64,000 nt of DNA from Competibacter_A sp037045535 (lineage in GTDB: Bacteria > Pseudomonadota > Gammaproteobacteria > Competibacterales > Competibacteraceae), in contig JBAOHI010000071.1 of NCBI GenBank assembly GCA_037045535.1, positions 310,001 to 374,000 of the forward strand, written 5' to 3'. The notes beneath the pieces were generated by a model. It did not search any database and was not told the DNA's origin. It worked only from the letters and a program-made list of their open reading frames with translations. Below, piece by piece: positions 45,055-52,967 of this stretch; position 1 is the stretch's first letter; the number at the start of each line of letters is the position of its first letter. The position numbers were made by a program, and so were the translations under genes.

Positions 45055-46467
45055 TCAAGTCGTTGCCGGCTGGGTCGCTCCGGCCTCGATGGTTTGCGGC
45101 TTGTCCTTGGCAAAGAAGCTGTAAAGATAAACCGCCAGCCCGGCGAAAAACACCACGCCGGCCAACCAACGCATCCAGTAGAACATCGCCAATTGGTCCT
45201 GCACCGCCATAAACGATTGCGGATTGGGGATGATGCGTTGCAACCACACTTGCAGGATGCCAGCAGCAGTCAGGAACAGAGTGATGAACACCATGGAAAC
45301 CGTCATCAGCCAGAATGACCACATTTCCAATACCTGCGAACGTTCCGGATTGACCTCGCGCCCGCGCAACATCGGCATGGCGTAGGAGATAATGGTCAGC
45401 ACCACCATCACGTAGGCGCCATAAAACGCCATGTGGCCGTGCGCGGCGGTAATCTGGGTGCCGTGAGTGTAGTAGTTGACTGGAGCCAGGGTATGCAGGA
45501 AACCCCATACGCCGGCGCCGAGGAAGGCCATGACGCCGGTACCGAGCGCCCACAAGGTCGCGGCTTTGTTGGGATGCTGGCGGCGGCGGCGGTTGACCAT
45601 GTTGAAGCAAAACACGGTCATGGCGAAGAACGGGACCGGTTCCAGCGCCGAGAACACTCCACCCCACCATTGCCAGTAGCCCGGTGTGCCGATCCAATAG
45701 TAGTGATGGCCAGTGCCGATGATGCCGGTCACCAAGGTCAGAGTGATGATCACGTACAACCATTTCTCGATCACTTCGCGGTCCACGCCGGTGATCTTGA
45801 GCAGCACGAAACCCAAGATGGCGCCGAGGATCAGTTCCCACACGCCTTCGACCCAAAGATGCACCACCCACCACCAGAAGTATTTGTCCTTAACCAAGTT
45901 GGACGGATTGTAAAACGCGAACAGAAACAACACCGCTAGCCCGACCAAGCCAGTCAGCAAAATGATGCTGATGGCGGTCTTGCGGCCCTTGAGGATGGTC
46001 ATGCCGATGTTGTACAGAAAGGCCAACGCCACCACCACGATACCCAGCTTGGTGGGTAGCGGCTGCTCCAGGAACTCGCGGCCCATAGTTTCTAGCAGCT
46101 CGTTGCCCGTCATCTCGGCCAGCTTGGCGTAAGGTACCGCAAGATAGCCGACGACGGTCAGCGCGCCGGCCACCAGGAAAATCCAGAACAGCAGGTGCGC
46201 CAGCAGTGGGCTGTGCAACTCGGTTTCGGCCTCTTCCGGCACCAGGTAGTAAGCTGCGCCCATGAAACCGAACAGCAACCAGACGATCAACAGGTTGGTG
46301 TGCACCATGCGAGCGACGTTGAAAGGGATGGCCGGAAACAGGAAATCGCCGATCACGTATTGCAGCCCCAGAATCAGGCCGAACAGGATTTGCCCGACGA
46401 ACAAACCGATAGCGGCGATGAAATAGGGTTTGGCCACCGCCTGGGATTTGTATTGCAACAATTGCAT
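45055..46467 (-). CDS. norB: Cytochrome c-dependent nitric oxide reductase large subunit
   Basis: NorB reduces two NO to nitrous oxide in the inner membrane with heme b, heme b3 and non-heme iron. The 470-residue product has 12 membrane segments and the expected ligands: MVHTNLLIVWLLFG, HLWVEGVWE (FeB histidine and glutamate), GTGHHYYW and TAAHGHMAFYGAYV. There is no N-terminal quinol-oxidase extension, so it is the cytochrome-dependent type, consistent with norC 31 bases upstream. Confidence 0.97.
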   Translation of the reverse strand: MQLLQYKSQAVAKPYFIAAIGLFVGQILFGLILGLQYVIGDFLFPAIPFNVARMVHTNLLIVWLLFGFMGAAYYLVPEEAETELHSPLLAHLLFWIFLVAGALTVVGYLAVPYAKLAEMTGNELLETMGREFLEQPLPTKLGIVVVALAFLYNIGMTILKGRKTAISIILLTGLVGLAVLFLFAFYNPSNLVKDKYFWWWVVHLWVEGVWELILGAILGFVLLKITGVDREVIEKWLYVIITLTLVTGIIGTGHHYYWIGTPGYWQWWGGVFSALEPVPFFAMTVFCFNMVNRRRRQHPNKAATLWALGTGVMAFLGAGVWGFLHTLAPVNYYTHGTQITAAHGHMAFYGAYVMVVLTIISYAMPMLRGREVNPERSQVLEMWSFWLMTVSMVFITLFLTAAGILQVWLQRIIPNPQSFMAVQDQLAMFYWMRWLAGVVFFAGLAVYLYSFFAKDKPQTIEAGATQPATT

Positions 46468-46498
46468 GATTGCCTTGTCCTCTGTGGTCAGCTTCGGT

Positions 46499-46924
46499 TC
46501 AGCCTTCGATGTTCGGCGGCCATTTTTCGGTATTGATTTCCGAGGTCCATTTTAGGAACGCCACGAGATCGTCCAATTGCTGATCGCTGAAGTTGAATTG
46601 CGGCATCTGTCGGCGTCCCGGCACATGGGTCGGTTGCGCCTTGATCCAGATTTTGATGAAGTCCGGGCCGCGCCGTTTGTAGACGTTGCCCAGTTCCGGG
46701 GCAAAATAGGCGCCCTCGCCGAGCAAGGTGTGGCAACCGATGCAGTTGCGGGTTTCCCACAACGCCTTGCCGCGGGTAACCTCTTGAGAGGGGGTCTCGG
46801 TAGGGATGCGTCCCGGCAGTTGCCAGGTGGTGTGGAAGGTCAGGGCCAGAAACAGCAGCACCGAAAACAGCGTGCCGCCATAAAAGATGTTTCTCGCCAT
46901 GGATTTGGTGAAGAATGCGCTCAT
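46499..46924 (-). CDS. norC: Nitric oxide reductase cytochrome c subunit
   Basis: NorC passes electrons from periplasmic cytochromes to NorB. The ATG at 46924 gives 141 residues with one N-terminal membrane anchor (FYGGTLFSVLLFLALTFHT) and a single c-type heme site NCIGCHTLLGEGAYFAPEL. A longer upstream frame is not conserved. The ATG follows GAGGTCCTC. First gene of the nor operon; an FNR/DNR-like box lies about 95-108 bases upstream. Confidence 0.96.
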   Translation of the reverse strand: MSAFFTKSMARNIFYGGTLFSVLLFLALTFHTTWQLPGRIPTETPSQEVTRGKALWETRNCIGCHTLLGEGAYFAPELGNVYKRRGPDFIKIWIKAQPTHVPGRRQMPQFNFSDQQLDDLVAFLKWTSEINTEKWPPNIEG

Positions 46925-47018
46925 GAGGACCTCTTCTCGACGATGATACGAACCACCCTGATTGAGTCCGATCAGGCGGGAGCAGCGCCCATGTTCCGAA
47001 AATAACGACTTTTGTTCC

Positions 47019-47032
47019 TTGATAGAGGTCAA
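47019..47032. promoter_or_regulatory. FNR/DNR-like operator between norC and the hemerythrin gene
   Basis: TTGATAGAGGTCAA is a TTGAT-N4-GTCAA palindrome with one mismatch, midway between two divergent operons. For the plus strand, activation at -41.5 would put the start near 47067 with CACAAT at 47056-47061 as a -10, 33 bases before the hemerythrin ATG. It may serve both directions. Confidence 0.65.
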
Positions 47033-47099
47033 GGAATCCTGAACCTTGCACCGAGCACAATCATCGCTGATTTCATGGCGGACCCGAGGGCCGAACTTT

Positions 47100-47552
47100 A
47101 TGGATACGATCACCGAATTTCTTGCCGACGAACATCGTTGTTGCGACGAAAGTTTCGCCGCCACCGAGGAGGTGGCCCAGACGGGCGATCTCGCTCGTTG
47201 CCGCGCGAGTTTCCAGCAGTTTCGGGCAGCGATGGAGCATCACTTCCAAAAGGAAGAAGCGATGCTGTTTCCCGCCTTCGAGCAGGCGACCGGTAACGCG
47301 ATGGGGCCGACGCGGGTGATGCGGCTGGAGCACCAGCAAATGCGGGAAACGCTCGCCGGAATGGACGATGCGCTCGCCGGTGGCGACTTGGATGATTTTC
47401 TGGGGCAAGCGGAAGGGTTGCTGATCTTGATGCAGCAGCACAACATCAAGGAGGAGCAGATGTTGTACCCGATGTGTGACCGGTTGCTGAGTGGCACCGT
47501 CGGATCGGTCATCCAAGCCATGCGCGATCTGCCAGCGATTCAGCCGACATGA
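47100..47552 (+). CDS. Hemerythrin HHE-domain protein
   Basis: A 150-residue four-helix protein with hemerythrin-like di-iron ligands: DEHRCCDESF near residue 10, HHFQKEEAMLFPAFE, LEHQQMRETL and HNIKEEQMLYPMCD. The ATG at 47100 places the first ligand helix at the start, as in the family. Divergent from norC behind a shared FNR/DNR-like box, it probably senses, binds or buffers NO or repairs iron centres, as proposed for related denitrifier proteins. Its stop overlaps the next ATG by 4 bases. Confidence 0.88.
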   Translation: MDTITEFLADEHRCCDESFAATEEVAQTGDLARCRASFQQFRAAMEHHFQKEEAMLFPAFEQATGNAMGPTRVMRLEHQQMRETLAGMDDALAGGDLDDFLGQAEGLLILMQQHNIKEEQMLYPMCDRLLSGTVGSVIQAMRDLPAIQPT

Positions 47553-47773
47553 ACCCATCCGAGATCGTAGTGGATGGGCGAGGGTTGGAACCACCAGAGC
47601 CGATGGAGCGGGTTTTGGCGGCCCTGGATCAATTGGAACCAGGGCAACAGGTGCGATTTCTGATCCACCGCCAACCTTTTCCGCTTTACGACATCCTGCG
47701 CCGGTATCGCTACCGTTACGAAACCACAGCGATCCCGGATGGCAGTTATGAAATCCTGATTTCGAAGTCATGA
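47549..47773 (+). CDS. DUF2249-type small protein
   Basis: A 74-residue protein resembling the DUF2249/SirA-like fold: IVVDGRGLEPPEPMERVLAA, then LEPGQQVRFLIHRQPFPLYD and YETTAIPDGSYEILI. Such domains often accompany hemerythrin domains and NO-related membrane proteins in denitrifiers. It overlaps both neighbours by 4 bases, so the three genes are one translational unit. Confidence 0.75.
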   Translation: MNPSEIVVDGRGLEPPEPMERVLAALDQLEPGQQVRFLIHRQPFPLYDILRRYRYRYETTAIPDGSYEILISKS

Positions 47774-49080
47774 TCACCGCAGGTCTTTCGCTGGAGCAGG
47801 CGCCACCGTTTGGCGTTCCCCTGCGGTTCTTCTTGACCGCGCCCTGGTTTCTAGTTTTAGCGGCAGCGCTGGTGGCGTGGCAGGGACCGGAGATTTTCGC
47901 CAGTCGCTGGCTACCAGCGACGCTGGCGTTGACACATCTGCTCGTTCTGGGGTTCATGGCGCTCGTCATGCTGGGAGCGCTGTTGCAAATGTTGCCAGTG
48001 GTAGTGGGGGTAATCGTGCCTTGGCCGCGCCTGACAGCGACCCTGATACACATCCCTCTGACGCTCGGTGTGTTGACGCTGGTCGGAGCCTTCCTGAGCG
48101 GTATCCCGGTTTGGTTTCAAGCCGCGTGGTGGTTGCTCGGTCTGGGATTTAGCGTGGCCTTGACCACCATCCATCTCGCTTTGTGGCGCGCGCCGGTTGC
48201 CAGCGGTACGGTCATCGCGCTGCGTTGCGCGTTGGTGGCGCTGCTGGCCACAGTCGGAATCGGATTGCTGTTGGGCGGTTTCTTTGGCTGGGGATGGCGA
48301 TTGCCAGTCGTGACGATGGTCCACCTCCATGTCGCTTGGGGATTGATCGGATGGACGGTGCTGCTGGTGGCAGGCGTAGCGTATCAAGTGATCCCGATGT
48401 TTCAGATCACCCCGCCTTATCCAGTAAGGTTCGTTCGTGGATTTGCCCCGCTGATGGCAGCGTTGCTGGTTATCTGGTCGGTGTTTGCGCTCGGTGGTCT
48501 GGAAACGGCGACGGAGTTGGCGGGCGTTGCTGTAGCGGTTGGTGTCGCGCTATTCGCGCTAACGACGCTCCATCTGCTGGCGCGGCGCCGCCGCAAGATC
48601 GGCGATCCTACCTTGATTTATTGGCGAACCAGCATGATCAGCCTGCTGGCAGGGGCCGTGTTCTGGCTGCTGGGGCTACTGGTCCCGGCTTTGAGGCAAA
48701 TGCCGCAAGTCGATCTGCTGTTGGGAGTCCTGGTGATCTTCGGTTTCGCGGTCGCGGTGATCAACGGCATGCTGTACAAGATCGTACCGTTTTTGGCTTG
48801 GTTTCATTTGCAGGCGCAACTGTTCCAACGAGCGAAAGTACCCAACATGAAGCGGTTATTGCCGGATGCGGCTATCCGGCAGCAATGGTGGGCTTATCTG
48901 GCGGCGTTGCTGTTGCTATTGGCTGCCGCTGTCCATCCTGCCGTTTTTACCTATCCTGCCGCACTGGCCTTGGGCGGGACCGGTGCCTGGTTAGGTGTCA
49001 ATTTAGTGGGAGTTTGGCGAATGTATCGCCAGGTTTTGCGAGATGGGCTGGTCAGCACGTCGGTCGTGAGTAACCCCTAG
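47770..49080 (+). CDS. Twelve-segment membrane protein of the NO-response operon
   Basis: A 436-residue protein with about 12 hydrophobic segments. Histidines lie inside several segments: LTHLLVLGFMALVMLGALLQ, VHLHVAWGLIGWTVLLVAG followed by QVIPMFQITPPYP, and LYKIVPFLAWFHL. The layout recalls NnrS or heme-copper oxidase subunit I-like proteins, but I cannot place it firmly. Genetic linkage to hemerythrin and norCB suggests a heme- or metal-binding role in NO handling. The 216 bases after it hold no recognised feature. Confidence 0.7.
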   Translation: MITAGLSLEQAPPFGVPLRFFLTAPWFLVLAAALVAWQGPEIFASRWLPATLALTHLLVLGFMALVMLGALLQMLPVVVGVIVPWPRLTATLIHIPLTLGVLTLVGAFLSGIPVWFQAAWWLLGLGFSVALTTIHLALWRAPVASGTVIALRCALVALLATVGIGLLLGGFFGWGWRLPVVTMVHLHVAWGLIGWTVLLVAGVAYQVIPMFQITPPYPVRFVRGFAPLMAALLVIWSVFALGGLETATELAGVAVAVGVALFALTTLHLLARRRRKIGDPTLIYWRTSMISLLAGAVFWLLGLLVPALRQMPQVDLLLGVLVIFGFAVAVINGMLYKIVPFLAWFHLQAQLFQRAKVPNMKRLLPDAAIRQQWWAYLAALLLLLAAAVHPAVFTYPAALALGGTGAWLGVNLVGVWRMYRQVLRDGLVSTSVVSNP

Positions 49081-49296
49081 ATTCGATTGTTCTCGACGCA
49101 TGCACAACCGGGCGGACGTCAACCGACGAGAACCGCGCTATGCGTTTTTGCCTAACATCATATCCCGAGAGAGGTGATTCAACGGGAACCAGGTGGTGGC
49201 GGTGGAGCTGAATCCTGATCAGCACCATGCCGCTGGCGGTCGTGGGAACGGATGTGGAGTAGGAAAAGCTTGCGATAACTTATCCATTTGAACTGG

Positions 49297-50142
49297 CTAA
49301 TGTTTGGTCGAAGCTGGATTGTCGGCCGGGGATGTTGGTGGCTGTGGAGTCGCTGGCGCTGGGGGTGTGGACGGAGCGGGAGTCGATTTCCGATAATCCT
49401 CGATCCAGGGGCTGATGCTGATGAAGCCCACTGGCATTCCATCTGTTGGGGACAATGCCATCACGATATCTTTGTTTTTGCCCTTAAGCGGTAGAAATAG
49501 ATAATCTTCCAATCGGCCATTTTTTTGGGCCAAAAAGCTATCGATGGCTTGTTTTGCATCCACATCAAGCGCATCGATCTTCGACAGATCGATGCTACGG
49601 GTCTGCAAACGCGCGAGGTCGGGCCGATACGGTTCGTAAAGTTCTGCCCGGAATTCTAAATCTTTCTGGCCTTCGAGCAGGACACCAAACAGCAGTTCCT
49701 GACGTAGTTTCGGGTCGTTTGGTAGGCGTGCTTGCACCAGTATTGGACCGATGCCGGCGAACCGTTGGAGTTCCGGGTATTTCAGCTTGTCGAATTCCAC
49801 CTCCGCCGCCGGGATCGAGGTAAAGCGATCCACTCCGAACACTACGAACGCGGGACGTTGCTGATAGATGGTGGTTCCGCCGTAGATCAGCGCGCCCAGC
49901 TGTACCAGGACGATGCAAGTCATATCGAATTTGAGGCTAGGTTTGCCGGGCTTGAATACGATCAAGGTCAAAAGTGGTCCCAGCACTACGTCCACGCCAG
50001 CCAGAATGCGCAGTACTTTCCAGCCGCCGTCCATTTCGAAATACGGTACTGGATACCAGACAAAAAACATCACTCCTAGAAAAGCCAGGATGACGGTGGC
50101 ACTGACGATTAAGTGGATGGCGAAGGCGCGTAGTTTGGTCAT
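49297..50142 (-). CDS. TfpX/TfpZ family type IV pilin accessory protein
   Basis: A 281-residue inner-membrane protein with N-terminal membrane segments (FAIHLIVSATVILAFLGVMFF), the VWYPVPYFEMDGGWKVLRILAGVDVVLGPLLTLI region and FDMTCIVLVQLGALIYG typical of the family, and a Pro/Ala/Thr-rich C-terminus. TfpX/TfpZ proteins help assembly of specific pilin alleles and lie next to pilA, as here. The ATG at 50142 (MTKLRAF) is preferred to one at 50163. Confidence 0.88.
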   Translation of the reverse strand: MTKLRAFAIHLIVSATVILAFLGVMFFVWYPVPYFEMDGGWKVLRILAGVDVVLGPLLTLIVFKPGKPSLKFDMTCIVLVQLGALIYGGTTIYQQRPAFVVFGVDRFTSIPAAEVEFDKLKYPELQRFAGIGPILVQARLPNDPKLRQELLFGVLLEGQKDLEFRAELYEPYRPDLARLQTRSIDLSKIDALDVDAKQAIDSFLAQKNGRLEDYLFLPLKGKNKDIVMALSPTDGMPVGFISISPWIEDYRKSTPAPSTPPAPATPQPPTSPADNPASTKH

Positions 50143-50164
50143 CGCGAGTTGAGAGTCGTGCAAA

Positions 50165-50479
50165 TTAATCCAGTCCCAGCAGCTTCTTGGCCTGCGCGAG
50201 AGGAATACCTCCTGCTATCAACCGATCCAATGCTTGGTACAAGCCTTTTTCCATCCCTTTTTCCATCCCTTTTTCCATCCCTTTTTCCATCCCTTTTTCC
50301 ATCCCCATCTGATAGCTGGGCAGCCGTTCGAGGTTGATTTCGAGCATGGCACAGGTTTCCTGTAGGTTGAGGTTGAGATGACGGTTGTCGGCCAAAATTT
50401 CCATCATGGACAGATATTCGCGCAAGCGTTTTTCGTCGGGTCCGGTGAGGGCGCACAATTTCTCTACCAGTCGGACCAC
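50165..50479 (-). pseudogene. C-terminal fragment of Rpn/PD-(D/E)XK-family protein with MEKG repeats
   Basis: About 104 residues resembling the C-terminus of Rpn-type recombination-promoting nuclease/transposase-like proteins: LCALTGPDEKRLREYLSMMEILADNR, then five MEKG units and a helical end LDRLIAGGIPLAQAKKLLGL. The nuclease core is missing; the frame continues open only about 90 bases upstream without a clear start, so this is a truncated copy. Confidence 0.6.
50244..50306 (-). repeat. 12-bp tandem repeat (MEKG codons)
   Basis: Five nearly identical 12-bp units (CCCTTTTTCCAT on the plus strand) encode Met-Glu-Lys-Gly repeats in the Rpn-family fragment. Short coding repeats of this kind are prone to slippage and copy-number change. 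Confidence 0.85.
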
Positions 50480-50586
50480 GACAGTTTGCGGATCCTCGCC
50501 GCCGAAATCACCCAGTTTGGCCCATGGACAGGATTTTAGCCGATATTTGGGGCGGCGGCGTGGAACCCTCTGCTTAGCCTGCTGAT

Positions 50587-50899
50587 TCAGAAACCCAGAG
50601 CGAACAGGAGGGCGGCTTTGACCTGCTCCATGCGTCGGTCATCGAGAGTGGCGATGAACGGCCCGACTCTTGGCTTTGGCGATGGTTTGTACATGATCGA
50701 GGTTGACGGCGCAGGTTTTGGGCAAGCCATCTTCTGGAGTCAGGATTACTTCGCTGGGAATGTGGCGGATCGTGGAGGTGATCGGTGCGATGGTCACTTC
50801 GCCCAGCACGTCCAGAATCGAGTTTCGCGTCAGGATCAGGACCAGCCGTTTTTTGTCGGGTGCCTTGAACGTGTACCAGCGAATTTCACCGTGCCGCAT
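50587..50899 (-). pseudogene. MazF/PemK-family toxin, +1 frameshift near C-terminus
   Basis: An endoribonuclease-type toxin: MRHGEIRWYTFKAPDKKRLVLI-type start, TRNSILDVLGEVTIAPITST, and VNLDHVQTIAKAK. After this the frame ends early in unrelated residues; removing one base at about 50668 gives VGPFIATLDDRRMEQVKAAL and a stop at 50587, total about 103 residues, the family length. Its ATG overlaps the stop of the antitoxin gene by one base. Confidence 0.82.
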
Positions 50900-51129
50900 C
50901 AGTCGATCCAGACCTGCTCGTCTTCGAAGTCGCTGAATTCGCCGGGGCTGACCGGCTGGCGCAGGTAGCCTTCCCGGTGTTGCTGTTCCAGCGCTTGCGC
51001 TTCGAGTTTTGCCAAAGCCGCGCGCAGCGCGTCGCGGGCAAAGGCCGAGCGTGATTGCCGGCGCTGCCCGGCGGCCCGGTCCACCGCCGTGACCAGGTCG
51101 TCTTCCAAGGTGAGTTGTACCGTCCTCAT
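50899..51129 (-). CDS. Ribbon-helix-helix antitoxin
   Basis: A 76-residue protein with a CopG/MetJ-like N-terminus (MRTVQLTLEDDLVTAVDRAA, RRQSRSAFARDALRAAL) that would bind DNA, and an acidic C-terminus (FSDFEDEQVWID) suited to neutralising a toxin. It directly precedes the MazF/PemK-type gene, forming a type II toxin-antitoxin pair, probably autoregulated. Confidence 0.85.
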   Translation of the reverse strand: MRTVQLTLEDDLVTAVDRAAGQRRQSRSAFARDALRAALAKLEAQALEQQHREGYLRQPVSPGEFSDFEDEQVWID

Positions 51130-51147
51130 AAATCGATACCTATCCGA

Positions 51148-51279
51148 TTAGCGATAACCATAGCGATGATAATGCGGGTATCGATAGCGATCAATGAGTC
51201 GGAAAAATCGATTGTCCTGTTCCGGTTTGGCGGCGAGCGCCGCCAGTTCCTTACGGATCGATTTAGGGATCTCGTTCAT
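51148..51279 (-). CDS. Possible 43-residue protein between pilA and the antitoxin gene
   Basis: An ATG at 51279 opens a short frame, MNEIPKSIRKELAALAAK then a Tyr/His/Arg-rich end (YRYPHYHRYGYR), closing at TAA 51148-51150. There is no good ribosome binding site and no family is recognised. It may be a chance frame or the remnant of a larger gene; listed because the 212 bases here hold nothing else. Confidence 0.25.
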   Translation of the reverse strand: MNEIPKSIRKELAALAAKPEQDNRFFRLIDRYRYPHYHRYGYR

Positions 51280-51296
51280 TTGGCGAGCAGCAATAA

Positions 51297-51320
51297 AAAG
51301 CCCCCGTTACCGGGGGCTTT
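51297..51320 (-). terminator. Intrinsic terminator of pilA
   Basis: AAAGCCCCCG and CGGGGGCTTT pair around a 4-base loop (TTAC). On the minus strand the hairpin is followed by TTATT, directly after the pilA stop at 51342. A strong terminator is usual behind a highly expressed pilin gene. Confidence 0.9.
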
Positions 51321-51341
51321 ATTTCCTACGTCAGCCGGGGA

Positions 51342-51888
51342 TTAGCGGCATTCGGACGGGGCATACTTAGAGAGCAAAGTCCCCATCGTATAGCCAGCAA
51401 AACCTTTCGCTGCCGCATTGGTGTCTTGGTCAGAAACGCAAGCCCAATCAATAGATCCCTCATCACCTGGCACTGCAGCACTCAGGAGAATAGTAGCATT
51501 AGCAGTGGTGCTGGTGGCTGTGGTTTTCAGGAACGGAGTCAGAACAAGTGTCGTTGCGCCAGCAGCCAACTGCGAAATACCATTGGCGGTATTATTATAA
51601 GTAATAGTGATTTCACCATTGGCATTATTAATGGCGATGTTAGCAACATACTTGGTCGGAGCGAACGCCCAAGCCGCTGCCGCCGATGTTACGCCAACCA
51701 AACCAGAGGACTGGAAGCCTTCGCCGATCGCGGATTTAGGAGCAGCAGCTAAACTCAGACCTTCAGTGACTTTCGCACGGACAGTGTAGTCCTGTGTATG
51801 CCGGAATCGCGATAGCAGCCAGAATACCGATGATCGCCACGACGATCATGAGTTCGATCAGGGTGAAGCCTTTTTGGAACTTCTTCAT
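51342..51888 (-). pseudogene. pilA: Type IV major pilin, +1 frameshift after the N-terminal helix
   Basis: Type IVa pilin. The ATG at 51888 follows AGGAG by 7 bases and gives the prepilin leader MKKFQKG/FTLIELMIVVAII with the PilD cleavage site and Glu5. The frame is broken near Tyr27: removing one base at about 51795 turns the sequence into AIPAYQDYTVRAKV, and it then continues to a C-terminal disulfide region (WACVSDQDTN ... YAPSECR), about 181 residues. Upstream is a sigma-54 promoter, downstream a terminator and the TfpX/Z gene. Low-complexity Ala/Thr/Asn content in the middle is typical of pilins. Confidence 0.9.
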
Positions 51889-52236
51889 GGATTGCTCCTA
51901 AAAACTACTTTTTTAAATGAAAACCCATTTGGGGGCCTGGAAGTTATCGGGGATCACCGTTCGATCCCTTCGCGGCTACTTTTGCAGGGGTTGTGCCAAG
52001 CGGTGAGTGGTGAATAGAAAAAATTATAACTAATTATAAAATAAGATAAATTATTATCAGTTTTGTTTGGTACTCGTGCCAAAAGACTCACCGTTGAAAT
52101 AGTTGCCATTTTATTGTGACCGCCCGCGACGCGGGCTGACAAAAATGGTCAGTGACGAATAGGGCAGGTGGACCACATCCGTTTTGAAGGATATGATTTG
52201 CATCATTTAGTCTGATTCTAAACTCGGAAGTGAATC
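51889..52236. other. Gene-free pilA upstream region (348 bp)
   Basis: No coding gene. It contains the minus-strand sigma-54 promoter of pilA (51983-51998), an A/T-rich tract of about 50 bases (52018-52065) that could bend or bind IHF between promoter and activator sites, a perfect palindrome GCCCGCG-A-CGCGGGC near 52122-52136, and the promoter region of the plus-strand antitoxin gene at 52237. Confidence 0.75.
51983..51998 (-). promoter_or_regulatory. Sigma-54 promoter of pilA
   Basis: On the minus strand the sequence reads TGGCACAACCCCTGCA, matching TGGCAC-N5-TTGCA with one mismatch and the exact GG-N10-GC spacing. It lies about 95 bases upstream of the pilA ATG. Pilin genes controlled by the PilS/PilR two-component system use such promoters, and pilSR are encoded 2-5 kb to the right. 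Confidence 0.85.
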
Positions 52237-52485
52237 ATGTTAAGGCTTAACATCCACGAAGCGAAGACGCACCTATCCCGTCATTTACCCGCCATCGAAC
52301 GAGGCGAAACCGTCATTCTGTGCAAGCGCAACGTACCCATCGCCGAGATTCGCCCCCTGCCTAAACCGCGTACTGAACCACGCCCCATCGGCATGGCGGC
52401 AGATCGTGGTGTCGCGCTGCCCAGCGAATTTTTCGAGTCGCTGCCCGCCGATCTGCTCGCTGGCTTCAGTGGGGAAGAACCGTGA
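52237..52485 (+). CDS. Phd/YefM-type antitoxin
   Basis: An 82-residue protein with the Phd-like N-terminus LRLNIHEAKTHLSRHLPAIE, RGETVILCKRNVPIAEI, which folds as a DNA-binding antitoxin, and a C-terminus with PSEFFESLPADLL that would wrap the toxin. It overlaps the PIN-domain gene by 4 bases. Confidence 0.88.
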   Translation: MLRLNIHEAKTHLSRHLPAIERGETVILCKRNVPIAEIRPLPKPRTEPRPIGMAADRGVALPSEFFESLPADLLAGFSGEEP

Positions 52486-52868
52486 AAGTCTTGTTGGATA
52501 CCTGCACGTTCCTGTGGATCGTGCGCGCCGATCCCCATTTGTCCGCCACCGCTCGTGCGATTTTTAGCGACCCTGCCAACTCGATCTACCTCAGCTCGGT
52601 GTCGGCGTGGGAAATCGTGGTCAAACATCAGCTTGGGCGCTTGCCGCTGGCGTCGCCGCCGCATCTGTACATTCCCCTGGAAAGGGAAAAACACGGTATC
52701 GAGGCGCTCGATCTAACCGAGGAAGCGGTCTTGGAGCTGCGTCGCCTGCCCCAGCATCACCACGACCCCTTTGACCGGATGCTGATCTGTCAAACCATCG
52801 CGCATGGTTTGACCTTGTTGACGCCGGATCCGCAGATTCAGGACTATCCGGTGAGGGTGGTATGGTGA
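52482..52868 (+). CDS. PIN-domain toxin (VapC-like)
   Basis: A 128-residue PIN-domain ribonuclease with acidic catalytic residues in LLDTCTFLWIV (Asp6), SSVSAWEIVVKHQLG (Glu) and HHDPFDRMLICQTIAHG (Asp pair). This is the branch that pairs with Phd-type antitoxins. The ATG overlaps the antitoxin stop. Confidence 0.9.
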   Translation: MKVLLDTCTFLWIVRADPHLSATARAIFSDPANSIYLSSVSAWEIVVKHQLGRLPLASPPHLYIPLEREKHGIEALDLTEEAVLELRRLPQHHHDPFDRMLICQTIAHGLTLLTPDPQIQDYPVRVVW

Positions 52869-52967
52869 GAGTCGCAGTTGGATAGACGGCATCGTGCAAT
52901 CGGTCGCTGAAGACATTCCGGAGCGGCTTGAAGCCATCGATTGAATTGAAGATTTCTCGCCGAGGAT

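Noticed and set aside
47073..48053. Leftward open frame (326 codons) opposite the hemerythrin operon
   Set aside because: No family features, and it crosses three well-defined overlapping plus-strand genes.
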